Shown here piece by piece: positions 1 to 8,009 of a stretch of 64,000 nucleotides of DNA. Under the pieces are notes generated by a model. It saw only the letters and a program-made list of their open reading frames with translations. It was not told the DNA's origin and did no database searches. Source of the stretch: Qipengyuania marisflavi. Its GTDB lineage: Bacteria; Pseudomonadota; Alphaproteobacteria; Sphingomonadales; Sphingomonadaceae. The DNA lies in assembly GCF_005884405.1 (NCBI RefSeq), contig NZ_VCAO01000007.1, positions 1-64,000 of the forward strand. The letters run 5' to 3'. How positions within the stretch are numbered: the stretch's first letter is position 1; each line of letters opens with the position of its first letter. The position numbers were made by a program, and so were the translations under genes.

Positions 1-299
1 CCGGATATTGCTGGAAAACTACTTCCTGCCGGGCGACCTTGAAACCCAGATCGAGGCGTTCGTCGAGCATTACAACCACCAGCGCTATCACGAGAGCCTG
101 AAAAACGTCACACCTGCCGACGCCTACTTCGGCAGGGCAGAAGCCACCATCAAACAGCGCGAAAGGATCAAACGCAAAACCATCGAACAAAGGCGCTTGC
201 AACACCGCAAGCTTGCCGCATAATATCAACCAACCAGATGAGCCCAAACACTCACCTGTTTTAAACTGCCTAATGTCTCAAATTATCTGACGACGGACA
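1..299 (+). mobile_element. 3' end of an IS3-family insertion sequence (partial, cut by window edge)
   Basis: This is the right-hand end of an insertion sequence whose body lies left of the window. It holds the last part of the transposase and about 75 bp of terminal DNA. The outer end is placed at 299, where the sequence finishes in CGACGGACA, because the interrupted integrase reading frame resumes exactly at 300. A terminal CA fits the TG...CA ends usual in IS3-type elements. The left end and any target duplication are not visible. Confidence 0.75.
2..223 (+). CDS. IS3-family transposase (OrfB/integrase core), C-terminal fragment
   Basis: The frame is open from the window edge and ends with TAA at 221-223, so only the last ~73 residues are present. 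The motif YNHQRYHESLKNVTPADAYF is the conserved C-terminal end of the rve/integrase catalytic core of IS3-type transposases; the final catalytic Glu lies in or just before the visible segment and I cannot place it. A basic Arg/Lys-rich tail follows. The enzyme would catalyse strand transfer of the insertion sequence. Whether the upstream part is intact cannot be judged here. Confidence 0.8.
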   Translation, partial: RILLENYFLPGDLETQIEAFVEHYNHQRYHESLKNVTPADAYFGRAEATIKQRERIKRKTIEQRRLQHRKLAA

Positions 300-1175
300 T
301 TCAGCGAGGTCGGTTAGATAGACGATGACTTGCGTCGAAAGCGGAACCGCGTGCGTGCGCCGCGCTTTCATCTTGCCTGCCGGGATTTTCCAAACCCGGT
401 CAACCAGATCGATCTCGCGCCATTCGGCATGTCGCAGTTCGCCCGGGCGAACAAAGACATGAGGAGCGATCTGCAACGCGAACCTTGTGATCAGATGGCC
501 GGTGTAGTCGTCTATCGCACGTAAAAGCCCACCAAGCTCCCTGGTCTCAAGGATCGCTGCGTAATGCGTAGCCCGCGGCGTGATCAAAGCACCTTTGAGC
601 ATGCTCGTCGGATCGGATTTGCACCGGGTCGTGGCGACGCCATACCGAAAGACCCTGCCTGCAAAGGAACGAGTCTTCTTTGCAGTCTCGTGCTTCCCAC
701 TGGCTTCCAGACGCTTGAGCGGAGCAAGAACCTCAAACGGCTCAATCTCATGAATTGGCCGGTTGCCGATGGCCGGTGCAAGCTGATCGAGGAAGTAATT
801 TGCCTTGATGATCGTTCCTTCGGCACGGCCATTCTGCACCATCATCTGTTCGATGTATTCGCGGGCAACGGCTTCGAAGGTCTGGGCAGACAGGAACTCC
901 TCGCGGATCTTTTTCTTCCGTTTGTCGAAGGCAGGATCCCCGCCTGATGCAACGGTCTGCCTTGCTTCGTAGGTCGCGTCACGCGCTTCCTTGAGGCTGA
1001 CCTCGGGGTAGCTCCCGATTACGAGCTTCTTCTCGAGCTTGCCGAGCCGGTATCGAAATCGCCAGTGTTTGCCACCGGCTGGGGTAACCTCAATATAAAG
1101 GCCTCGCTGGTCAGCGACCTTGTAAGGTTTGTCTTTCGTCTTGAGAGCGCGGAGCCGCGTTTCGGTCAGAGGCAT
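300..1175 (-). pseudogene. P4-type tyrosine integrase, truncated by the insertion sequence
   Basis: The start is ATG at 1175 (MPLTETRLRALK), the usual beginning of P4-like phage and island integrases. The N-terminal DUF4102 domain (about residues 1-90) and central SAM-like core-binding domain are intact. The catalytic domain keeps the first Arg (RPGELRHAEW) and the Lys strand followed by THAVPLS. It breaks off after TDLAE at 300 and reads nine foreign residues into the insertion sequence before a stop at 270. The HxxR box and the nucleophilic Tyr are therefore missing, so recombinase activity should be lost. Its position beside tRNA-Leu marks the edge of an integrated element extending leftward. 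Confidence 0.88.
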
Positions 1176-1231
1176 TTGCGGGCCTTTTCCAAATGTGGTT
1201 TTCGCAAAGGCCCGCAAAAGGCCCGCAAAAA
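1175..1231. repeat. Direct and inverted repeats around the integrase start
   Basis: The block AAAGGCCCGCA occurs twice in direct orientation at 1206-1216 and 1217-1227. It occurs once inverted at 1178-1188, right after the integrase start codon. The copies lie between the integrase gene and the tRNA-Leu attachment site. That is where arm-type integrase or excisionase binding sites, or autoregulatory sites, are found in P4-like elements. The function is inferred; the repeats themselves are directly visible. Confidence 0.5.
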
Positions 1232-1343
1232 TGTCTGGAACCCCCGAGAACAAACGGGACGATCCGGAACTACCAAAGGGCCAAATCCCTAGGGTTTCTG
1301 CGGGTTTTATATAGATTATCTGCGAGAACAAGAGAAGAACAAA

Positions 1344-1430
1344 TGGTGCCCAGAAGAGGACTCGAACCTCCACGCCCTTGCGAGCGCCAGCACCTGAAGC
1401 TGGTGCGTCTACCAATTCCGCCATCTGGGC
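1344..1430 (-). tRNA. tRNA-Leu (anticodon CAG)
   Basis: The 87-nt gene folds with acceptor stem GCCCAGA/TCTGGGC, discriminator A and an encoded CCA (1344-1346 on the complement). It has a D arm with GGCGGAATTGGTAGACGC and anticodon stem CCAGC/GCTGG around loop TTCAGGT, giving anticodon CAG. The long variable arm is typical of class II tRNA-Leu, and the T arm carries GGTTCGAGTCC. Its 3' end faces the truncated integrase, so it is the probable attB target and remains complete. Confidence 0.95.
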
Positions 1431-1594
1431 ACCGGAGCGGTCCGGGCATCAAAGCCGGGCCGCGGGTAGGGGCGGGCCACTAGCGAAGGGGGGGGCGCCT
1501 TGTCAATCGCCAAAGCTCTGCCCGTGCGAATGCTTGCGGGCGCGGCGTGCTTGCGGCAAGGGGCACGCTATTGATCCGATACCAACGACAGGCG

Positions 1595-2551
1595 ATGGCA
1601 ATGGCGAAGAATGGCGCTTTGAACGGCAAAATGGTGGTGCTGATGGGGGGCAGCGGCTTCCTGGGCAATTATGTCGCACAGGCGCTGCTGAAACGCGGCG
1701 CGCGGTTGCGGATAGCCAGCCGTCATCCTGAACAGGCCTATCGCCTCAAGACGCTGGCCAATCTGGGCCAGCTGCAACTGGTACGCTGCGATGCAACCGA
1801 TCGCGCCAGCGTGAACAATGCCATTGCGAGCGCGGATGCGGTGGTCAATCTGGTCGGCAGTTTCGACGGCAATCTGGCCCGACTGATGGGCGAGGCTCCC
1901 GGCTGGATGGCTGCGGCAGCTAAAGAAACCGGCGCGCAGAGTTTCGTCCATGTCAGCGCGATTGCCGATCCTGGCGACGAGGATGCGCCCAATGCCTATG
2001 GCATGGCCAAGCAGCTGGGCGAGGAGCGGGTCCGTGCCGCATACCCCAACGCCGCCATCCTGCGCCCTTCGGTGCTGTTCGGACGCGACGACGATTTCAT
2101 CCAGATGTTCGCCGGACTCGTGGCGACCTTCCCCGTGCTGCCCGTGTTCGGTCCCGATGCCGTCCTGCAACCTGCCTATGTCGATGATGTCGCAGAGGCG
2201 ATTGTGACGGTGTTGGAGCAGCCGGACAAGCATGGCGGCAAGACCTTCGAGCTGGGCGGTCCCGAAGTGCTGACCATGATGCAAATCAACCAGGCCATTG
2301 CCGCGGCACAGGGGCGTGATCGCACGCTGCTGGCCGTGCCCGATGCACTGTCGGGTGTGTTCGCGATGCTTCCGGGTACACCGATGTCCAGCGATCAGTG
2401 GCGGATGCTAAAGGCTGGCAATATCATTTCGGCCGCGGCACCGGGGTTCAAGCAGCTGGGCATTGCGCCCAAGCCGCTGTCGCTGTTCCTCGACAAATGG
2501 ATGGTCCGGTTTCGGCAGCACGGCCGGTTTGGCAACAAACTGAACGCCTGA
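1595..2551 (+). CDS. Complex I NDUFA9-like atypical SDR / NAD(P)-binding protein
   Basis: This 318-residue protein is related to the NDUFA9 accessory subunit of NADH dehydrogenase and to atypical short-chain reductases. Residues 18-24 (GGSGFLG) form the Rossmann dinucleotide-binding loop. A conserved Ser (HVSA) and a YxxxK pair (YGMAK) follow at about residues 130-150. In alphaproteobacteria such proteins are found as complex I-associated or quinone-related enzymes; the exact substrate is unknown. Two nearby ATGs (1595 and 1601) are plausible starts. An upstream frame to 1547 lacks family support. No ribosome site is strong. Confidence 0.82.
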   Translation: MAMAKNGALNGKMVVLMGGSGFLGNYVAQALLKRGARLRIASRHPEQAYRLKTLANLGQLQLVRCDATDRASVNNAIASADAVVNLVGSFDGNLARLMGEAPGWMAAAAKETGAQSFVHVSAIADPGDEDAPNAYGMAKQLGEERVRAAYPNAAILRPSVLFGRDDDFIQMFAGLVATFPVLPVFGPDAVLQPAYVDDVAEAIVTVLEQPDKHGGKTFELGGPEVLTMMQINQAIAAAQGRDRTLLAVPDALSGVFAMLPGTPMSSDQWRMLKAGNIISAAAPGFKQLGIAPKPLSLFLDKWMVRFRQHGRFGNKLNA

Positions 2552-2552
2552 G

Positions 2553-3029
2553 CTAGTCCTCAGGCAGCGGCGCAGTGCCCTCGCCGGTCAGCAGCGTGAG
2601 CGGCTCAACCGTCAGCGCGGTGCCACTGATGCCGGTAATCCGCACACGGGTGCCAACTGCGACATCACTGCCGCGCGCCATCCACTCGCTGTCGCCGACC
2701 TGGACGCGGCCAGTGCCGCCATCCAGCGCCTTGGTCACCAGTGCGGTTTCCCCGACCAGCCTCCCGGCGCGGTTGTTAAGCAGGGGATCGGCGCTGACGA
2801 TAGGCCGGTCGCGCAGGAACCGTTTGGCGGAATAGGCGGCAATCAGCGCCAGCGAGACGAAGCTGATGACCTGAATCGCCAGTGGCGGGTCGGAAATAAA
2901 CACCAGCAGCCCGGTGACCAGCGCTGCCACGGCCAGCCAGATTAGGTAAACACCCGGCACCACCAGTTCCAGCGCGGCCAGCGCCAAGCCAATGATGATC
3001 CAGACCCAGTGCGGCTCGATCCCGTCCAT
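2553..3029 (-). CDS. NfeD-like membrane protein
   Basis: This 158-residue protein has two or three N-terminal membrane segments (about residues 8-65) and a C-terminal OB-fold (about 85-145, VGTRVRITGI region). This is the short, protease-less NfeD type. NfeD proteins act with SPFH/stomatin partners in membrane quality control. The gene begins four bases after the stop of the adjacent SPFH gene, giving the classic qmcA-nfeD pair. The start at 3029 (MDGIEPHW) is preferred because the longer frame would run into the upstream gene. It converges with the NDUFA9-like gene, whose stop is one base away. Confidence 0.85.
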   Translation of the reverse strand: MDGIEPHWVWIIIGLALAALELVVPGVYLIWLAVAALVTGLLVFISDPPLAIQVISFVSLALIAAYSAKRFLRDRPIVSADPLLNNRAGRLVGETALVTKALDGGTGRVQVGDSEWMARGSDVAVGTRVRITGISGTALTVEPLTLLTGEGTAPLPED

Positions 3030-3033
3030 CAGA

Positions 3034-4062
3034 TCAGCCTTGCGGCCCGCCCTCGCCCGTGCGCGGCACCGTTGGGCTGCGACGGACGGGGGGCACGCGC
3101 TCACGCTCGCGCGAAGCTGGCAGCGCAGTTCCGGTGTCAACCGACCCCTTCACATCGCCGAAGGTCTCGCGCATCAATTCGCCGATCCCGCCCAGCGATC
3201 CGATCAGCTGGGTGGCTTCCATCGGGAACAGGATGGTCTTGGCATTCGGGCTGTCGGCGAATTTGGCGATCGCCTTGGTGTATTCCTGCGCCACGAAATA
3301 ATTGATTGCCTGGCTGCCCGATTGCGCGATGGCGTTGGAGACGGCTTCGGTCGCTTTCGCCTCAGCCTCTGCGGCACGTTCGCGGGCTTCGGCATCGCGG
3401 TAAGCGGCTTCGCGCTTGCCCTCGGCCTTGAGGATGGCGGACTGCTTGTCGCCCTCGGCGCGCAGGATGTTGGAGGCGCGGTCGCCCTCGGCTTCGAGGA
3501 TTTCGGCGCGCTTGAGCCGTTCGGCTTTCATCTGCCGCGCCATCGCCTCGGAAATATCCAGCGGCGGGCGGATATCCTTGATCTCGACCCGGGTGATCTT
3601 GACGCCCCAAGGCGAGGTCGCATGATCGACCACCGACAACAGCCGTGCGTTGATCTCGTCCCGCTTGGACAGAGTTTCATCAAGATCCATGCTGCCCATC
3701 ACGGTGCGCAGATTGGTGGTCGTGAGCGCCATGATCGCCTGATAGAGGTTGGACACCTCGTAAGCGGCTTTGCCCGCGTCCAGCACCTGGAAGAACACTA
3801 CGGCATCCACCCCGACCATCGCGTTGTCGGCGGTGATGATTTCCTGTCCGGGAATATCGAGCACCTGCTCCATCACATTCACCTTCTGACCAACCCGGTC
3901 GATGAAGGGGGTAATGATGTGCAAGCCCGGCTCTGCGGCCTTGGTGTATTTGCCGAAGCGTTCGATGGTGTAGACATAGCCTTGCTTGACCACGCGCACC
4001 GCCATCAGCAGGAACAGTACCAGCAGCAGCAGCAACAGACCCAAAGTCAAGGTAACGCCCAA
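3034..4062 (-). CDS. qmcA: SPFH/Band 7 (stomatin-like) protein, QmcA type
   Basis: This 342-residue protein has one N-terminal transmembrane helix (about residues 5-21) followed by an SPFH domain ([17 protein letters not shown] onward). A long Ala/Glu/Lys-rich coiled coil follows (about 180-250, repeated EAEGDR/RAEGDK units). Such proteins oligomerise at the inner membrane, scaffold lipid microdomains and influence FtsH-type proteolysis. It is co-transcribed with the NfeD partner downstream. The last ~30 residues, rich in Arg and Pro ([14 protein letters not shown]), look unlike the family and may derive from a GC-rich repeat. Confidence 0.88.
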   Translation of the reverse strand: MGVTLTLGLLLLLLVLFLLMAVRVVKQGYVYTIERFGKYTKAAEPGLHIITPFIDRVGQKVNVMEQVLDIPGQEIITADNAMVGVDAVVFFQVLDAGKAAYEVSNLYQAIMALTTTNLRTVMGSMDLDETLSKRDEINARLLSVVDHATSPWGVKITRVEIKDIRPPLDISEAMARQMKAERLKRAEILEAEGDRASNILRAEGDKQSAILKAEGKREAAYRDAEARERAAEAEAKATEAVSNAIAQSGSQAINYFVAQEYTKAIAKFADSPNAKTILFPMEATQLIGSLGGIGELMRETFGDVKGSVDTGTALPASRERERVPPVRRSPTVPRTGEGGPQG

Positions 4063-4213
4063 TGTCCTACACCCCTATACAACCAGCCGGCCGGAAATCT
4101 GCCGTGCTGCATCCTAACGCACCTGCGCGCAGGCACAAGCGAGCGATTGCGGCGGGGGTGGCGGCGCGGGATAGCGCGGCTGCGGCATCTGATCTCTATC
4201 GTATGATGCTGCG

Positions 4214-5080
4214 TCAGAGCGCCCCGGCATAGAGCGCCAACAGCCGCGCCCAGGCGCGTTCTGCTTCGGGTTCGTCATAGCTGGGGCTGTCGGGCACGCA
4301 CCAGCCGTGATCGGCGGCATAGACCTCAATCTCTACCGTTCGCCCGGCTGCATCGGCAGCGGCCCGCAATACGGTCTTGTCATCGGGTGCCTTGGCATCG
4401 TCATTCTGCGCAATTGCGATCAGATGGCTGGCACCCGAATTGACCAGCAGATTGTGCGGGCTCATCGGATTGCCATCGCGTACCAGGCCCCCGCCGTGGA
4501 AGCTGGCCGCGCCGCGCACGCGTGTGTTCACACCCGCAGCGCTCCAAACGGTAAAGGGTCCGCCCATGCAATAGCCTTGCGTACCGACACCCCGCGCGCT
4601 GTCGACCGGCTGTTGTGCATCAAGCCAGCCAATCGCCTTTTGCGCATCGCGCATGATCGCCGCTGCATCGAGCTTGCCGCGCCAGGGGCCGACTTTGCCA
4701 AAGCCGCCGCTGCCTGCAAATGCCGCGAAATCGGCAAACTGTTCACCCGCAACATCGCGGTAATAGGGGTTGGCGACAAACACGGCGTAACCTTCGCTCG
4801 CCAGACGGCGCGCCATTTGCCGCTTGGCCTCGCGGATACCGGCGATGTCGGGCCAGAACAGCACTGCGGGATGCTTCCCGCTGGCGGGGTGGACGAAAAA
4901 CCCGTCCATCGTGCCATCAACGGTGGCAAAGCTGACCATGCCTTCGACCAGCCCCTTGGGCGAGCTGTCAGCCTCCATCGGCACACAGGCCGCCGCTGCA
5001 CCAGCCGCACCCAGCGCGCCGAACCCACGCCGCGTCACATTGCTGTTTGCCCAATCGGCAAGGGTCTGTTCGTCGCACAT
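4214..5080 (-). CDS. Dienelactone hydrolase family protein with Tat-like signal
   Basis: This 288-residue alpha/beta hydrolase resembles dienelactone hydrolase. The nucleophile is Cys171 in GYCMGG, and the probable catalytic His is in ADHGW near residue 265. Residues 16-32 (TRRGFGALGAAGAAAAC) look like a twin-arginine signal, although the N-terminal region before RR is longer than usual. The protein may be exported or membrane anchored. The start ATG at 5080 has GGAG seven bases upstream. It stands alone between the QmcA operon and a small unknown gene. The substrate cannot be named from sequence. Confidence 0.85.
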   Translation of the reverse strand: MCDEQTLADWANSNVTRRGFGALGAAGAAAACVPMEADSSPKGLVEGMVSFATVDGTMDGFFVHPASGKHPAVLFWPDIAGIREAKRQMARRLASEGYAVFVANPYYRDVAGEQFADFAAFAGSGGFGKVGPWRGKLDAAAIMRDAQKAIGWLDAQQPVDSARGVGTQGYCMGGPFTVWSAAGVNTRVRGAASFHGGGLVRDGNPMSPHNLLVNSGASHLIAIAQNDDAKAPDDKTVLRAAADAAGRTVEIEVYAADHGWCVPDSPSYDEPEAERAWARLLALYAGAL

Positions 5081-5156
5081 AATCCGTCTCCGCTAATCCG
5101 GTAAGCCGCACAGATTACGCGCTTCCCCGCGCAGGGCAAGCGCGGCGGCTGGCGTC

Positions 5157-5471
5157 TTACAATTCGAAAATCACATCGCCAAAGCTGGTGTCAGCCAATG
5201 CCTCTTTCACACGCGTGCGCTCGGCATCTGACAGCGGCCCGTCCGTGCTGACGATATGCGCAATCGGGCGATGGAGAGCGATTGCGCCCTCCATGATCTT
5301 GCGAATGGCGCGCACCACGGTGTCTTCGAAATGGCGCTGATGGGCGACCAGTTCGGCGGCGCTGGAGAAGGGAAAATCGGCAGGTTGATCGACGAAATTG
5401 CCGGTCCGCCGGTCAGCTATCTGCACCCGGTCGCGATAAATAGAGAAATCGAGATCGAGCCGCCGGAACAT
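5157..5471 (-). CDS. Hypothetical protein (104 aa)
   Basis: I do not recognise this protein. It is soluble and begins MFRRLDLDFSIYRDRV; its opening and the phrase HIVSTDGPLSDAERTRV show only a faint resemblance to pieces of actin-like (MreB-type) folds, which I would not rely on. Its ATG begins one base after the TGA of the nitronate monooxygenase gene upstream, so translation is probably coupled and the two form an operon. It may be a partner of that enzyme or a cell-shape related remnant. Confidence 0.6.
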   Translation of the reverse strand: MFRRLDLDFSIYRDRVQIADRRTGNFVDQPADFPFSSAAELVAHQRHFEDTVVRAIRKIMEGAIALHRPIAHIVSTDGPLSDAERTRVKEALADTSFGDVIFEL

Positions 5472-5472
5472 C

Positions 5473-6483
5473 TCATCGCCGCGCCAATGCGGCTTCGCTT
5501 TGTGTCATCAGCTTGGCGATGATGTCGGCAACGGGTTCCTCTTCCTTGAGCATTCCCACTGACTGGCCCGCCATCAGGCTGCCGTTTTCGACATCGCCGT
5601 CCACCACCGCGCGGCGCAATGCACCGGCCCAGTAATGTTCGATCTGCAACTGCGCTTCGCCCATTTCGATGGCGCCGCTGTCGAGAATGGCGGCCACTTC
5701 GCGTTGCTTGGCGGTGAATTCTTCAGTGCCCTTGTTCTTCAAGGCGCGCACGGGGATCACCGGCAACCGGGCATCGACCTGCACGCTGGACACTGCGTCG
5801 CGGGCATTGGCGCGGAAAAACGCTTTCTTGAAATTGGCGTGCGCAATGCTTTCGGCGGCGCACGCAAAGCGCGTGCCCAGCTGAACCCCGGCAGCGCCCA
5901 TTTCCAGATAGCCGGCAATCGCCTGACCGCGCCCGATCCCGCCCGCCACAAAGACCACGTGATCCTCGGCCAGTTCGGGCAGGAATTCCTGCGCCAACAC
6001 GCTGGTGGACACCGGGCCGATATGGCCGCCCGCCTCCATCCCTTCGATCACCAGCGCGTCGCCGCCGCCGCGCAGCAGTTTCTTGGCCAGCGCCAGTGTG
6101 GGGGCGAAGACAATGACCTTGGCGCCAAACGCCTTGATCGCATCGACGCTGCCCTTGGGAGGGATACCGCCTGCCAGCACGACGTGGCTGACACCGTGCC
6201 GCGCGCACACTTCAATCAGGTCGAACAACTGCGGGTGCATTGTGATCAGGTTCACGCCAAACGGCTTGGCGGTCAGCTTCTTCGTCTCGGCAATTTCATT
6301 ATCGAGCAGTTCAGGCGTCATCGCCCCGCAAGCGATCACGCCGAAGCCGCCCGCATTGGAAATGGCGGACACCAGCGTGCGTTCCGACACCCAGCTCATC
6401 GCTCCGCACAGGATTGCATAATCCGTGCCGAGGAAATCCGTGCCGCGGCGCATCAGGCTTGTCGTCTTGCTATATTGGCTCAT
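5473..6483 (-). CDS. Nitronate monooxygenase / 2-nitropropane dioxygenase-like FMN enzyme
   Basis: This 336-residue TIM-barrel flavoprotein belongs to the NMO / FabK-related family. Visible marks are GGFGVIACG near residue 45, the FMN-phosphate loop region VAGGIGRGQAIAGYLEMGA, and EGMEAGGHIG, which holds the His conserved in class I NMO. The family oxidises alkyl nitronates such as propionate 3-nitronate, but FabK-like enoyl-ACP reductases share the fold, so the substrate is not certain. It heads a two-gene unit with the small protein downstream. Confidence 0.82.
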   Translation of the reverse strand: MSQYSKTTSLMRRGTDFLGTDYAILCGAMSWVSERTLVSAISNAGGFGVIACGAMTPELLDNEIAETKKLTAKPFGVNLITMHPQLFDLIEVCARHGVSHVVLAGGIPPKGSVDAIKAFGAKVIVFAPTLALAKKLLRGGGDALVIEGMEAGGHIGPVSTSVLAQEFLPELAEDHVVFVAGGIGRGQAIAGYLEMGAAGVQLGTRFACAAESIAHANFKKAFFRANARDAVSSVQVDARLPVIPVRALKNKGTEEFTAKQREVAAILDSGAIEMGEAQLQIEHYWAGALRRAVVDGDVENGSLMAGQSVGMLKEEEPVADIIAKLMTQSEAALARR

Positions 6484-6523
6484 GGGCGAGCGACTTATGC
6501 GAGCAGCGCCGCAGCGGCAAGCG

Positions 6524-7321
6524 CTACCACCAGCCTTGCGCTTTCAAATCGGGCGCTGCGCTGCGCGATACCGGCGCTTCCAGCCCGCCAGCCAGCGCCA
6601 GCCGGACATTGCGCCCGGCGCGCCGCACGCCCTGCACTGCGCCGCGCGCGACCCACCAGCTGCGATGCACCTGCGCGCCTTCCAGCCCATCCAGCTCGCT
6701 CACAGCATCACGCATCCGCATCAGGATCAGCTCGGACCCCACCGCCGTATGCGCGCGGACATAATGGTCTTCCATTTCCAGCGCGATCAGTTCGCTGCCG
6801 AGCTGCCGCGGCAACCGGTCGAGGAATGCCGGGCCGGCGGGCGTTACGGCCGGAGCTTCAGGCGCAGCCGGTTCTGATGCCGTATCCGGTGCCGGTTTTG
6901 CCCGCGTGCCCAGATTGTTGAACATCAGGGTAATCAGCGCGCCGATGATCAACACGTTGAAATAATGCAGCAGCGCGGTTTCCAGTGACGGGGCGCGGAT
7001 CGGACCCGGCAGTTGCCCGGAAACCCACACAAGAATGGCCATCGGCACAGTCGCCACCAGCACAGTGACGATCCACAAAAACCATTCGGGCAAATCAAGT
7101 TTGGGGGCCAGCCGCAGAATGACCGTACCGATCGGCTGGTACAGCATATAACCCGCCACCGCCAAGCCGGTCCAATAGACGATCCGCCAACCAAACGGCG
7201 TCGCAAAGCTGCCAAACGGGCCGATCAACGCGAGCACCAGCCCGACGCCCAGCATGATCGCCAGATCGATCATCAGCTTGCGCGCAAATCGCGCCTTCGG
7301 ACTGGGTGCCAGATCACTCAT
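6524..7321 (-). CDS. Membrane-anchored LytTR DNA-binding regulator
   Basis: This 265-residue protein has about four hydrophobic helices in the first 140 residues (for example LMIDLAIMLGVGLVLALIG), a Pro/Ala linker, and a C-terminal LytTR domain (about 165-255; LIALEMEDHYVRAHTAVG and VHRSWWVARGAV). LytTR domains bind DNA through beta-strands. Placing one behind membrane helices suggests direct control of transcription from the membrane. The gene faces the DUF2306 membrane protein across a 160-bp shared upstream region, and that neighbour is its most likely target. Confidence 0.85.
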   Translation of the reverse strand: MSDLAPSPKARFARKLMIDLAIMLGVGLVLALIGPFGSFATPFGWRIVYWTGLAVAGYMLYQPIGTVILRLAPKLDLPEWFLWIVTVLVATVPMAILVWVSGQLPGPIRAPSLETALLHYFNVLIIGALITLMFNNLGTRAKPAPDTASEPAAPEAPAVTPAGPAFLDRLPRQLGSELIALEMEDHYVRAHTAVGSELILMRMRDAVSELDGLEGAQVHRSWWVARGAVQGVRRAGRNVRLALAGGLEAPVSRSAAPDLKAQGWW

Positions 7322-7481
7322 TGTGCCGTCAGCCTAGTGCCAATTCGCGCTTCGTAAAGTGGCAAGGCGGCGGATTTACGCGCTTTTCACGAAGCACGCC
7401 GCCCGCCCGCGCACAGGCGATTGCCCGCCAGTGGCAACCCGGCATGAAGGGGGAACAGACAGATCACACCGGAGACACAGC

Positions 7482-8006
7482 ATGACCGCCACCGCACTCA
7501 AGCCAACCAACAAGTCCGGCTTCGACATCAGCCCTACTGCCCGCACCATGGTCAGCCTCGCCTGCTTCACCATGTGCTTTGTGTGCATCCTGGCGATTGG
7601 CCGCGCACTGCTGGGGATGGCCCCTGATTTGCCTTATCTGCAGAAACTGCCGGTAATCATCCATGTTGCCAGCGTACTGCCCGCAGTGCCGCTGGGCGGT
7701 TATCTGCTGCTGGCGGCGAAAGGCACGGCGCGGCACAAGCGGCTGGGCAAATTGTGGCTTGTGCTGATGCTTGTCACGGCCACCTCCGCCATTTTCATCC
7801 AGAGCAGCGGCGGCTTCAGCTGGATCCATATCTTTGTGCCGATCACCTTCCACGCCGCTTGGAAGACGGTGGCCACTGCACGCCAGGGTGACATCGCCGG
7901 GCATAAGAAACACCTGGTAGCTATGTACTTGGCCGCGTTGATGATTCCCGGCATTGCCGCCTTCATGCTGCCCGGACGGCTGATGAACACGATGCTGCTT
8001 GGCTGA
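7482..8006 (+). CDS. DUF2306 family membrane protein
   Basis: This 174-residue integral membrane protein has four to five hydrophobic helices and conserved His residues (IIHVASVLPAVPLGGYLLL, HIFVPITFHAAW, GHKKHLVAMY), as in DUF2306 proteins. Its biochemical role is unknown. The start ATG at 7482 has GGAGACA eight bases upstream; the open frame continuing to 7359 is not used. It is divergent from the LytTR membrane regulator, a pairing that suggests control by that protein. It converges with purT with only three bases between the stops. Confidence 0.8.
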   Translation: MTATALKPTNKSGFDISPTARTMVSLACFTMCFVCILAIGRALLGMAPDLPYLQKLPVIIHVASVLPAVPLGGYLLLAAKGTARHKRLGKLWLVLMLVTATSAIFIQSSGGFSWIHIFVPITFHAAWKTVATARQGDIAGHKKHLVAMYLAALMIPGIAAFMLPGRLMNTMLLG

Positions 8007-8009
8007 GCC

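Noticed and set aside
1270-1452. Open frame across tRNA-Leu
   Set aside because: It is the tRNA sequence read as protein.
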